Shown here piece after piece: positions 27,062 through 34,424 of a DNA stretch of 64,000 nt. This stretch comes from an uncultured Roseiflexaceae bacterium (lineage in GTDB: Bacteria > Chloroflexota > Chloroflexia > Chloroflexales > Roseiflexaceae), in the NCBI GenBank assembly GCA_937988885.1, contig CALKHR010000034.1:1-64000 (forward strand), read 5' to 3'. Made by a program: the position numbers and the translations under genes. The stretch's first letter is position 1. Each line of letters starts with the position of its first letter. The notes under the pieces are model-generated. The model did not search any database, was not told the DNA's origin, and was given only the letters and a program-made list of their open reading frames with translations.

Positions 27062-27808
27062 ATGCGCTTGCTGATCCTAAATTGTTCTGCTCGCAAGCAT
27101 GGCAGTGAAGATCTCATTCCTGCAATCGAGCGTTATGATGGTCCTGTTTGGCAGTTGCTGCGCAGTTATTTGCGCGACCATCAGCCTATAGTGCCACCTT
27201 TAGATGTATACGTCCTTTCAGCCGCGTTTGGCCTGATTCCTGCGGACAAGCCCATTCCCTGGTACGATCAAACAATGGATCCAGCACAGGCAGAATTGCT
27301 GCGTCCCTCGGTGTTGGCAACCTTCAAAACATTGATGCAGCGGGGATATGATCAACTCTGTCTTGGTTTGAGCCAACGGTATCTGCAAGCCATGCAAGGT
27401 TGGGAAGCTGTGGTACCTGTAACTGTACAAGTGACACTCACTGATGGCCCAATGGGTATGAAGTTGGGGCAATTACGTGCTTGGCTTAGGGGCTATGAAT
27501 GGCAGCGGAATGTTGAGCAACCACAACGCCTTGAGGCTGCTGAGCAACCGCGTGGTGAAGCTGTGATTGGTGGGGTAGCGCTTCGTCTCTCACAGGAAGA
27601 AGTTTTGGCTCAGGCACGCCTGGCGCTGGCGAATGATACAGTAGGTGCACAACGACGGTATCGTCATTGGTATGTGAGAATCGATGGAGCGCCTGTGGCC
27701 CCGAAATGGTTGGTGAGTCAACTGACCGGTTTGCCAACAAGCGCATTTGATGCGGGTGCTGCTCGTCGAGTATTGTTAGCGCTCGGCTTTGATATTGAGC
27801 ATGTCTAG
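27062..27808 (+). CDS. DUF6884/YaaA-like protein with extra C-terminal domain
   Basis: A 248-residue protein. The N-terminal 130 residues (LLILNCSARKHGSEDLIPAI, LDVYVLSAAFGLIPADKPIP, WYDQTM, LCLGLSQRYLQAM) fit the DUF6884/YaaA-like fold, with a Cys-Ser-x-[RK]-K entry motif, an [LI]SAxxGL block and a P-W/Y-D block. The C-terminal 70 residues (QRRYRHWYVRIDGAPVAPKW, LVSQLTGLPTSAFDAGAARR, VLLALGFDIEHV) resemble a small domain at the head of McrA-type modified-DNA endonucleases, where (H)xG...PPK...SxF...LxxLGF recurs; this is my visual impression. Catalytic role unknown. It ends at a strong bidirectional terminator shared with the convergent transglycosylase gene. Confidence 0.6.
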   Translation: MRLLILNCSARKHGSEDLIPAIERYDGPVWQLLRSYLRDHQPIVPPLDVYVLSAAFGLIPADKPIPWYDQTMDPAQAELLRPSVLATFKTLMQRGYDQLCLGLSQRYLQAMQGWEAVVPVTVQVTLTDGPMGMKLGQLRAWLRGYEWQRNVEQPQRLEAAEQPRGEAVIGGVALRLSQEEVLAQARLALANDTVGAQRRYRHWYVRIDGAPVAPKWLVSQLTGLPTSAFDAGAARRVLLALGFDIEHV

Positions 27809-27855
27809 GGCGCTCTGAGTTTGACAAGAATACCTACCAGACCTAGATCCTATCT

Positions 27856-27897
27856 AAAGATGTCGAGGCTTTGCATGATCGGCGCCTCGACATCTTT
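27856..27897. terminator. Bidirectional rho-independent terminator
   Basis: AAAGATGTCGAGGC (27856-27869) and GCCTCGACATCTTT (27884-27897) form a perfect 14-bp stem with a 14-base loop. ATTTTTTAC follows on the plus strand, and the stem's AAA arm gives Ts on the minus strand. It sits between convergent genes. The GATGTCGAGGC arm is identical to part of the hairpins inside the two MITE-like elements. Confidence 0.85.
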
Positions 27898-27917
27898 ATT
27901 TTTACATTGACCAAGTC

Positions 27918-29090
27918 TTAAGCTTTAAGAGTCGCGCTCATTTGGAGTTGTTGATACAGTTGCCACGTATTGTGGAAACCTCGGCGTCGATTGCGGTTGT
28001 TACCACGGAAGATGATAACTTCGATGCCAATCTCACGACAGATACGGCATGGGCATTCTTGCCAAGGTCGGGCTTCAAGCGTTCGACGATAATCACTCTC
28101 TAAGCGTTCGCCTGGTGTTGTCCAAAGCGATGCGTACGCGAGTGCGTGCCGCAACGCTGCTTCTAATGTCGCTTCTCCTCGATCGTATGCACGTAGGATA
28201 TTGAGGAGATTTTGCTCTTGGCGAGAGATCTCGGTCTCATCAGCGTTTAACTTGCGAGCCAGGGTACGAGCTTCGGGGACTCGAATAGCTGTAAAGGTGA
28301 GATCACCAATAAAGTAATTGCGGCGTCCATCCATCCAAGCGCGTCGGAGACGTGAAGCGCTATCGAAACTTGTCACCCCTAACTTCGCGAATTCTTGAAT
28401 TTTTTCAGGGCGATTAACACCAAACAGATGAACTTGGGTGTCTAATCGTAATTCAGGCTGTATTTCCTTAAGGATGCGAAGAATCTCATTTGTTTGACTG
28501 CGAACCAAGCCACCGATCGCAATGTATTGATACCCCATGAGTAGCAGTTCGTGCACTGCTCTGCGATAGGAATCTGGACTCCACCCTTGAGCTACGCCGA
28601 TAGGAGTAAAGGTATAACCACCGCTTTTGTGCAATTTGAGGAACTCCTCATTATTGCGCATGGTGATATTCCAGCGGCGCTCCTTTTCATCTTCGTGTTC
28701 TGCAAAAATAAGATGATCGATCGAGACGCCGAGATCGAAGCCAAGGGTTTGATAGTATTCGAGCATTTCGGCGGTTTGATAAGGAGGCTCTGGTTGATCC
28801 CAATAACTAAACGCTCCGCAATCGCCGAGAACAAGGTGTTGTGCATCCTTAGGCCAACGCAAATAATTGTGTACTGATCCAAGGCTGACGATAGTTGCTT
28901 GCTTGCGAGTGTTATCTTCAATGACAGCACGTGAGAGTAACAGACCATCGTAGGGAGGGTCTGGATAGATCTCATGAGCATAACGATCATCTTGGTAAGG
29001 GTTGCGACCGACAGTATGAGTGTCTGTGAGAAAGTCATACCCGGGATCAACGCGGTCATCCCAGTCGGGAATATAGTATTGTATTGACAT
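27918..29090 (-). CDS. Transglycosylase A: TGT-fold base-exchange enzyme, DpdA-like
   Basis: A 390-residue protein of the tRNA-guanine transglycosylase superfamily. The first active-site aspartate is D90 in LVLGDCGAFSYWD (TGT: DSGGFQ), and the nucleophile-position D243 lies in GVTSFDSASRLRRAWMDGRR (TGT: FDCVLPTRNARNG). The zinc site is CPCRIC (C346, C348, C351) plus H373 in RRGFHNTWQLYQ. Middle blocks LGFDLGVSIDHLIFA and YIAIGGLVRSQ, and HLFGVNRPEK line the barrel. This compact form without a PUA or long insert resembles DpdA, which inserts preQ0 into DNA, rather than bacterial queuosine TGT. Which nucleic acid it acts on cannot be read directly. It is divergent from paralog B, 198 bases apart. 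Weak ribosome site. Confidence 0.75.
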   Translation of the reverse strand: MSIQYYIPDWDDRVDPGYDFLTDTHTVGRNPYQDDRYAHEIYPDPPYDGLLLSRAVIEDNTRKQATIVSLGSVHNYLRWPKDAQHLVLGDCGAFSYWDQPEPPYQTAEMLEYYQTLGFDLGVSIDHLIFAEHEDEKERRWNITMRNNEEFLKLHKSGGYTFTPIGVAQGWSPDSYRRAVHELLLMGYQYIAIGGLVRSQTNEILRILKEIQPELRLDTQVHLFGVNRPEKIQEFAKLGVTSFDSASRLRRAWMDGRRNYFIGDLTFTAIRVPEARTLARKLNADETEISRQEQNLLNILRAYDRGEATLEAALRHALAYASLWTTPGERLESDYRRTLEARPWQECPCRICREIGIEVIIFRGNNRNRRRGFHNTWQLYQQLQMSATLKA

Positions 29091-29288
29091 TGTTCATCTA
29101 TCTATTTCTAATCGAAGAAAGGTTACTATAAGGTTCGACCTTTCTTGAGCGTGCTATCGTTTCTTGACAGATCATGAGGGGAAGGATATGCTATTTTCGC
29201 TTGAGATGCAGCGTTACTGCTTTGTAGACCGTAAACATGCGCTCTGCATGATCTGTTTTAACCCCACCAGTTTTTAATATGTCTTCTT

Positions 29289-30185
29289 ATGGATTACTAT
29301 GTTTCTTGGACACACAGCGATCCTATTTATCAACAATACTTGGAAAATGTGCGGGCACTCGTCAGCCCTCCGAATGTGAATCGTACGTGGCATCCTAGCG
29401 ATTGGGTTACATTACCGAATGCTTTAATTCTCGATAGTGGAGCTTACCAATATCATCGAGAAGGTCGTAGCCCTGATCCCGCAGCGGTACTTGAACGACA
29501 ACTTCAGATGGTTGCCAACCTCACGATACCAGTAGGTATCTGCCATCTTGATGTGCCTTTGCCTGGTACACGCAACCTTGCAGAACTAGAGCGTCGCGTG
29601 GAACAGAATTTAGTGAACGCACGTTGGCTGATACAAAGGGCTCAACAACTCGACTTGCCCTCGAATATTCGCCTGATCGGTGTAATTCAAGGTGCAACAA
29701 GCGAACAAATTTATAGCGTCGCTTGTGTTCTCGCAGAACTTGGCTATCAATCGTTTGCTCTTGGATCATTGGCTCGTATGGTGGCATACGCGAAGGATGA
29801 ACTGCTTCGGCGGGTTGAGTCAGCGCTTGAGGCTATTGGTTCGGGCCTGCATGTGCTTGGTGTGAGTTCCGCACCACTCCTTCCAGAACTTAGGCGTATT
29901 GGTGTCGAATCAGCAGACTCAGGAGCTCCCATCCACGAGGCATGGCGCGGGGGAGTATTTTATAGCCATCCCTTCAGGCGCTATAAAATTGAAAGTCCTT
30001 ATTTCAAAGAGTGGCAACGAAGTTATAGTTTTGCTGAACTTCTCTCTTCCCCATTGCCATGCGCTTGCCCTGTTTGTCAGCAAGATAGTAGCCAATTACT
30101 ACAACCTCAAGGCAAGAAATTCGTTAACCTACGGGCGATTCACAACTATTACCACCTCGTACAGGAACTAGGCTCTTCAACATAG
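29289..30185 (+). CDS. Transglycosylase B: second, shorter TGT-fold protein
   Basis: A 298-residue divergent relative of the TGT superfamily. D49 in ALILDSGAYQYHREG takes the place of the first catalytic Asp. D210 in GVESADSGAPIHEAWRGG aligns with the nucleophile region. A full zinc site is present: CACPVC (C258, C260, C263) and H285 in LRAIHNYYHLVQEL. LIGVIQGAT and FALGSLARM correspond to substrate-pocket strands. All key residues are retained, so it is not an obvious catalytically dead subunit like QTRT2. It could act on another substrate or pair with A. The start is uncertain because there is no good ribosome site before 29289. An IS982 element lies 140 bases downstream. Confidence 0.7.
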   Translation: MDYYVSWTHSDPIYQQYLENVRALVSPPNVNRTWHPSDWVTLPNALILDSGAYQYHREGRSPDPAAVLERQLQMVANLTIPVGICHLDVPLPGTRNLAELERRVEQNLVNARWLIQRAQQLDLPSNIRLIGVIQGATSEQIYSVACVLAELGYQSFALGSLARMVAYAKDELLRRVESALEAIGSGLHVLGVSSAPLLPELRRIGVESADSGAPIHEAWRGGVFYSHPFRRYKIESPYFKEWQRSYSFAELLSSPLPCACPVCQQDSSQLLQPQGKKFVNLRAIHNYYHLVQELGSST

Positions 30186-30317
30186 CCCTAACGAGAGGCG
30201 AGTTTCGCTAATTTGTGCGATTGCCGCGCAAGTATACTCGACAGGGTCATGTAGGTCAAGAAGCCTTTTGGTAGATTGTATAAGTGGTTAAGTTGACATA
30301 AAATTAAAAGGCTTGAC
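30186..30317. other. Spacer between transglycosylase B and the insertion cluster
   Basis: AT-rich, with GTTGACATAAAATT at 30293. No gene seen. Confidence 0.4.
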
Positions 30318-30326
30318 TATCGTTTT
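30318..30326. repeat. Target-site duplication of IS982 (left)
   Basis: TATCGTTTT, repeated exactly at 32879-32887 on the far side of the nested elements. Nine bases fits IS982-family insertion. Confidence 0.85.
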
Positions 30327-30421
30327 ACCTAATGTACGACTCTTTGGCAGATCGACCCATCGAGTACTCCATGCCTAGAATAGATCTTACCAAACGCTAT
30401 TCATACCGATGGAGGTGCTCA

Positions 30422-31314
30422 ATGGATCGCGATGATTTTATCATCACTGTCTACTGTTTGGTGTGCGAGCAGTATCAGGCTATTTAGAGCCGCTATTCGC
30501 TCCGACGCGGGGATTTGCACCTGCCCTAATCGATGCCGAGGTGATCACACTCGAAATCTGTGGTGAGTACTTCAAGTTGAACACCGATCAAGACATCTTT
30601 GACTACTTTCGTACCCATTATCGGACTTGGTTTCCCGCTTTGACTGAACGCTCGCTGTTTGTTCGTCAAACTGCCAATCTCTGGCAAGTCAAGGCAGCGA
30701 TACAGCAGCGTCTTACTCAAATCAGCGGTCAAGCTGCTGATCCGGTGCAAGTGATTGATACGCTGCCTTTACCAGTCTGTGCTCTCACACGCGCACCACG
30801 CGAGCGTTGCTTCACGATGCAGGCCGAGTATGGTTACTGTGTGGCCAAACAGATGCACTACTATAGTTTCAAACTTGGTTTGCGAGTGGCACGCTTGGGA
30901 ATGATTACATCGTTTCCGCTCTTGCCAGCCCGCCCACACGATACCAATATGCTTGACGATCTTGTCGATGGATGTACCGGTTTGACGCCAGCTGATAAAG
31001 GTTTTATCGACGCGTTCCGTCAAGCCTTACTAGAAGAACGCCACGGTGTTCTGCTTGTAACGCCACCGCGTAAAGGGATGGCAGCCAGCAGCACGCCTGC
31101 TCTGCTGAAAGCCTGCCGATGCATCCGCAAGCGAGTGGAAATAGTTGCCTCGCAACTCACGGAACGATTTGCGATCTCGCGTATTCGGGTCCGTGATCTG
31201 TGGCACTTTCAGCAATGGCTGATACGCAAGGTGCTGGCGCGCACCATTGTGGTGTTTCTCAATCTGCAACTTGGTCGCGCTCCGCTTGATTTGGATAGCC
31301 TGGTCTCAGCTTAA
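30422..31314 (+). pseudogene. IS982-family transposase, frameshifted
   Basis: The coding region starts with MDRDDFIITVYCLVCEQYQA in one frame, which stops at about 30485. It continues in another frame from about 30470 as SGYLEPLFAPTRGFAPALID and EVITLEICGEYF. IS982 DDE-type blocks are VIDTLPLPVCALTRAPRERC, GYCVAKQMHYYSFKLGLRV, LPARPHDTNML and LLVTPPRKGM. The C-terminus is complete. A single-base shift near 30475-30485 would restore one frame of about 300 residues, so this is a recent lesion. The right terminal repeat is also destroyed by the IS701 insertion. Confidence 0.8.
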
Positions 31315-31338
31315 TTCTCTAAAAGTGTTGCACATTAG

Positions 31339-32872
31339 TATTACAACGCAGGGTTCAGGAAACACGGACTGCACTTGACCATAATAAGTGACATGGTATT
31401 CTCTCCTCACAACGTTTCACACAATAGCAAGGAAGAACACCATGTCCACGACTATTGTAGCACCGACTTGCCCATTGCCTTCCTGCAACCTGACCGAGCA
31501 GGATGTCCAGGAGTTACGTTCACAGCTCGACGCCTTTGTCACTCAATTTAACTCCTGTTTTGCTCGTGCCGACCAGCACGCTTGGGCTCACGCGTATCTC
31601 CAGGGTTTGCTTAGCGATCTTCCACGCAAGTCTATCAAACCTCGCGTTGGCTTTTGGTTTGTCGATACGCTCGCTACGAGCCTTCATCGGAAACAGCCCT
31701 TGGGACTATGAACCGCTCTTGGCCCAGCAGCAAGCCCTCATGGCTCAAACTCTTGGTGACGAGGATGGCGTCTTGTTGGTCGATGAATCTGGCATGCCCA
31801 AACAAGGTCTGCATTCCGTTGGTGTCGCTCGCCAATACTGTGGCGCGCTTGGCAAGGTTACCTCCTGTCAGATGGGTGTGTTTATCGGCTATGCCACCAC
31901 CAAGGGCTGTATCCTGGTGGATGGTCGCTTGTTTGTACCAGAGTGCTGGTTTGATGACGACCATGGTACCTTACGTGCCGAGGTTGGCATGCCTGCCGAG
32001 TTGACCTTTCAAACCAAACCTCAATTGGCTGTGCAATTGCTTGAGGCGATTGTCAAACGCGGTGTCTTGCAGGCGCGCTGAGTGGTAGCTAATGCGCTCT
32101 ATGGCGATAGTCCTGCCTTTCGTGATGCAGTCGCAGCGATGGACCTATGGTACTTTACCGAGGTAGCCTGCTCGCAACTGATCTGGCGACGTCATCCGGC
32201 AGTGATTGTTTCTGCCTGGAAGGGTAAAGGACGTAAACCGACGCGTATGCAACTGAAAACACCGAGCAATCAACCATATCGTGTGGATGAACTGCTGTGG
32301 CGCTTGCCAAAGAGAGCTTGGATACGCGGAACCGTCAAGGAGGGCAGTAAAGGACCAATTGTGTGTGACTTCGCGTTTGTGTGTGTGACCGAAGCACGTG
32401 CTGGACTGCCAGGACCGCGACTGTGGCTGGTGATCCGACGAAACGTAAACGATCCCAGAGTGGTGAAGTACTATCTGTGCAATGCGCCAGAAACGATCGA
32501 TACGGCACGGCTGGTGCGGATGTGTGGGATGCGCTGGCCGATTGAGCGGACATTTGAGGTCAGCAAAGACGAACTGGGCCTGGATCAGTACGAAACGCGC
32601 TCGTGGCTGGGTTGGCACCATCATATGAGTTTAGTGTTGCTAGCGCACCAATTTTTGGTATGGGTACGGGTACAGTGGCAGGAGCGAGCGCCAACCCTGA
32701 CGCTGGCACAGGTGCGACTATTGTTGACAAGTGTGATCCCGAAGTTGGTGCGGGACGCGACACGGGCGCTGATGATGGTGTGCTACTATCAACGGCGCAA
32801 CCATGCCGCCTACCTTTCACATCGCAAACGCAAGTTGGCTTCGCTCGGTGCGCTTGATCCTGCGTTGTAATA
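31339..32872 (+). mobile_element. IS701-family insertion sequence inside the IS982 right end
   Basis: The perfect terminal inverted repeats are TATTACAACGCAGG (31339-31352) and CCTGCGTTGTAATA (32859-32872), giving an element of 1534 bp. The 4-base duplication TTAG (31335-31338 and 32873-32876) fits the YTAR target preference of IS701 elements. It landed within the last bases of the IS982 right inverted repeat. Confidence 0.88.
31442..32870 (+). pseudogene. IS701-family transposase, frameshift plus nonsense codon
   Basis: The N-terminal frame (CNLTEQDVQELRSQLDAFVT, FARADQHAWAHAYLQGLLSD, LPRKSIKP) shifts near 31640 into LALAFGLSIRSLRAFIGNSP and WDYEPLLAQQ. That frame then runs to a TGA at 32079-32081 in GVLQAR-stop-VVANALYGDSP, where family members normally have Trp (TGG). 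It continues to the end at 32870. DDE residues are visible in LLVDESGMPKQG, YGDSPAFRD and ERTFEVSKDELGLDQYETRS. Two lesions make the copy inactive. Confidence 0.85.
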
Positions 32873-32878
32873 TTAGGT

Positions 32879-33203
32879 TATCGTTTTATATTGTTACTCG
32901 CACCAATCTAGGTACTTATGTCCGAGAGTGTTTAGGCCGTGTTATTGGGCGATGGTGGGTTTGATGGTACTGAATTGCAAGAGCATCTGCGAAACTCAAT
33001 TGGTCATATGTTTGAGGTAGTTATAATCACACCAACTCAGATGATGTGATGACGAAAGCCTACGGTTCAATCACACCGCAGGCCTTCTGAGAACACACTT
33101 CAAGGAACCAATCTGAGAAATCTAGATGCTATTGTAAAGTTGTACAAGAAGCAAGCATATAGTGTTATCGTTTTGTTGCAATCATAAAACGTGGTGATAT
33201 ACA
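32879..33203. other. Intergenic region right of the insertion sequences
   Basis: It begins with the right copy of TATCGTTTT (32879-32887). An imperfect hairpin, GAAAGCCTACGG...CCGCAGGCCTTC, lies at 33053-33090 and may terminate the minus-strand helicase-nuclease operon, which ends at 33204. No gene. Confidence 0.5.
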
Positions 33204-34403
33204 CTATGGGGCGTATGGTGTTCCCTGCATTCCTGATTTATCACAAAAGTTTTTGAAATCGCAAACAGTACAGTTTTCTGGTTTTGGAATGGCTTCCCAA
33301 GACTGTGAAATAGATGCACCTGCTTTCTCTTTGCTGATCGATAACTCAATATTTGAAACAACATTATCAAATTCTTGTAGACTTTGGCTGATCGTATGCT
33401 TTGTAATTGGTACTATGTGGATAGCACGTTGCAGACGATAGGCATCTGAAAGTTGTGGCAATGTATCTCTACGTCTCTTCGGATTCCAGGATGCCAAAAC
33501 CTCTGCATCCTTCCCATTTGGCAGAATATCTGTTTTGGGTGCTCCATTGCCATGAATCTCTTCCCATAGATGTGTCAGATCCGTTTGGCTTGGCTCTAAT
33601 TCATTCACAAATATGAGCATGCCAGCTAATACCTGATGGGAGTTTGCTTGTTGTTCACGTAGCCAAGCATAGGTTTGCAATTGCCATTCGTATTTTTGCA
33701 ATGTATTATCGGCAGGATCGTTGCTGGGGCGTCGCATGCCTTTATAGTCCACAATTATCTCAAACTGAGGTCGTGATAGATGTGACTGTTGCTTATGTGC
33801 CTCAGAGATCATTTGCTGAATTTCTGAGTGGTTGAGGAGTGCTTGTAAAAGGATGTTGCTTGGATCGACTGCAGCCAATTGCAGAGATGTTAAAACATCT
33901 ACTACCCCTGAGACTTCATAGTAATTGGAACGGGGCGTCGTCCCTTGTAGGTCTGGCATAGTTCGAATGCCTCGGAGACGCACTTCTGCTTGATCGATTA
34001 ACAGAAATAAATATCTACCAATCTGGTTAATTAGCTTACGTGCGCGCACTTGAGCTATCTTAAGCATGGCTTGATTTCGATAGCGTAAACCCTGTGCAGC
34101 TAAGCGATTAATGATAGTGTTTTCAATATCTTCAAGCGTAGGAATATCCCAAGGGAAGGTCAATAATGGTCCAATGCCCTCGCCCGCCATCATAGCCTCT
34201 CGTTGATCGTGCCAACGTCGGTATGCTTCCTCCATAACACCGTGAATAAATTGGCCGAACCATAGTTGTACAGGTTTGGAGGGTGGTAGTGCACCACGAT
34301 TATGATATCGATATTGGCGACCACAACTCATAAAGGATAAGAGATCGCCTGTTAAGCTATAGGAAGGAATAATATATGGTTCAGGCCGAGTTGACAGGCT
34401 CAC
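33204..34403 (-). CDS. PD-(D/E)XK nuclease with Fe-S-type cysteine staple (RecB/Cas4-like)
   Basis: A 399-residue protein of the RecB/AddB/Cas4 nuclease superfamily. Visible are the N-terminal SFMSCGRQYRYHNR (C27), WFGQFIHGVMEEAYRRW, the catalytic strand FEIIVDYKGMRR (D219, K221), the motif-III-like YEWQLQTYAWLREQ (QxxxY), and the C-terminal NCTVCDFKNFCD (C378, C381, C387; C-x2-C-x5-C). The four cysteines match the iron-sulphur staple of AddB and Cas4. It starts 21 bases after the helicase stop, in one operon. It could be the end-processing nuclease of an AddAB/AdnAB-like machine or the effector of a defence system. AT-rich like its partner. Confidence 0.85.
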   Translation of the reverse strand: MSLSTRPEPYIIPSYSLTGDLLSFMSCGRQYRYHNRGALPPSKPVQLWFGQFIHGVMEEAYRRWHDQREAMMAGEGIGPLLTFPWDIPTLEDIENTIINRLAAQGLRYRNQAMLKIAQVRARKLINQIGRYLFLLIDQAEVRLRGIRTMPDLQGTTPRSNYYEVSGVVDVLTSLQLAAVDPSNILLQALLNHSEIQQMISEAHKQQSHLSRPQFEIIVDYKGMRRPSNDPADNTLQKYEWQLQTYAWLREQQANSHQVLAGMLIFVNELEPSQTDLTHLWEEIHGNGAPKTDILPNGKDAEVLASWNPKRRRDTLPQLSDAYRLQRAIHIVPITKHTISQSLQEFDNVVSNIELSISKEKAGASISQSWEAIPKPENCTVCDFKNFCDKSGMQGTPYAP

Positions 34404-34424
34404 AATATCACCTCGTACTTTACT

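Larger units (their letters stand above)
30327..32878 (+). mobile_element. IS982-family element, interrupted by an IS701-family insertion
   Basis: The left end is ACCTAATGTACGACTCTTT (30327-30345). The right end is split: AAAAGTGTTGCACATTAG ends at 31338, the IS701 element follows, and the last GT is at 32877-32878. Rejoined, the right end reversed reads ACCTAATGTGCAACACTTTT and matches the left end at 16 of 19 bases. Without the insert the element is 1014 bp, normal for IS982. TATCGTTTT flanks both sides. Confidence 0.85.

Noticed and set aside
30463..30490. Programmed frameshift in the IS982 transposase
   Set aside because: IS982 transposases are normally a single frame, no slippery heptamer is visible, and the element's end is already destroyed.
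32079..32081. TGA as a recoded or selenocysteine codon in the IS701 transposase
   Set aside because: The family residue here is Trp and the gene also carries a frameshift, so a nonsense mutation is simpler.
33160..33175. Third TATCGTTTT as another IS982 scar
   Set aside because: A TTATCGTTTT occurs at about 33163, but there is no element end or paired copy next to it; probably chance in AT-rich DNA.
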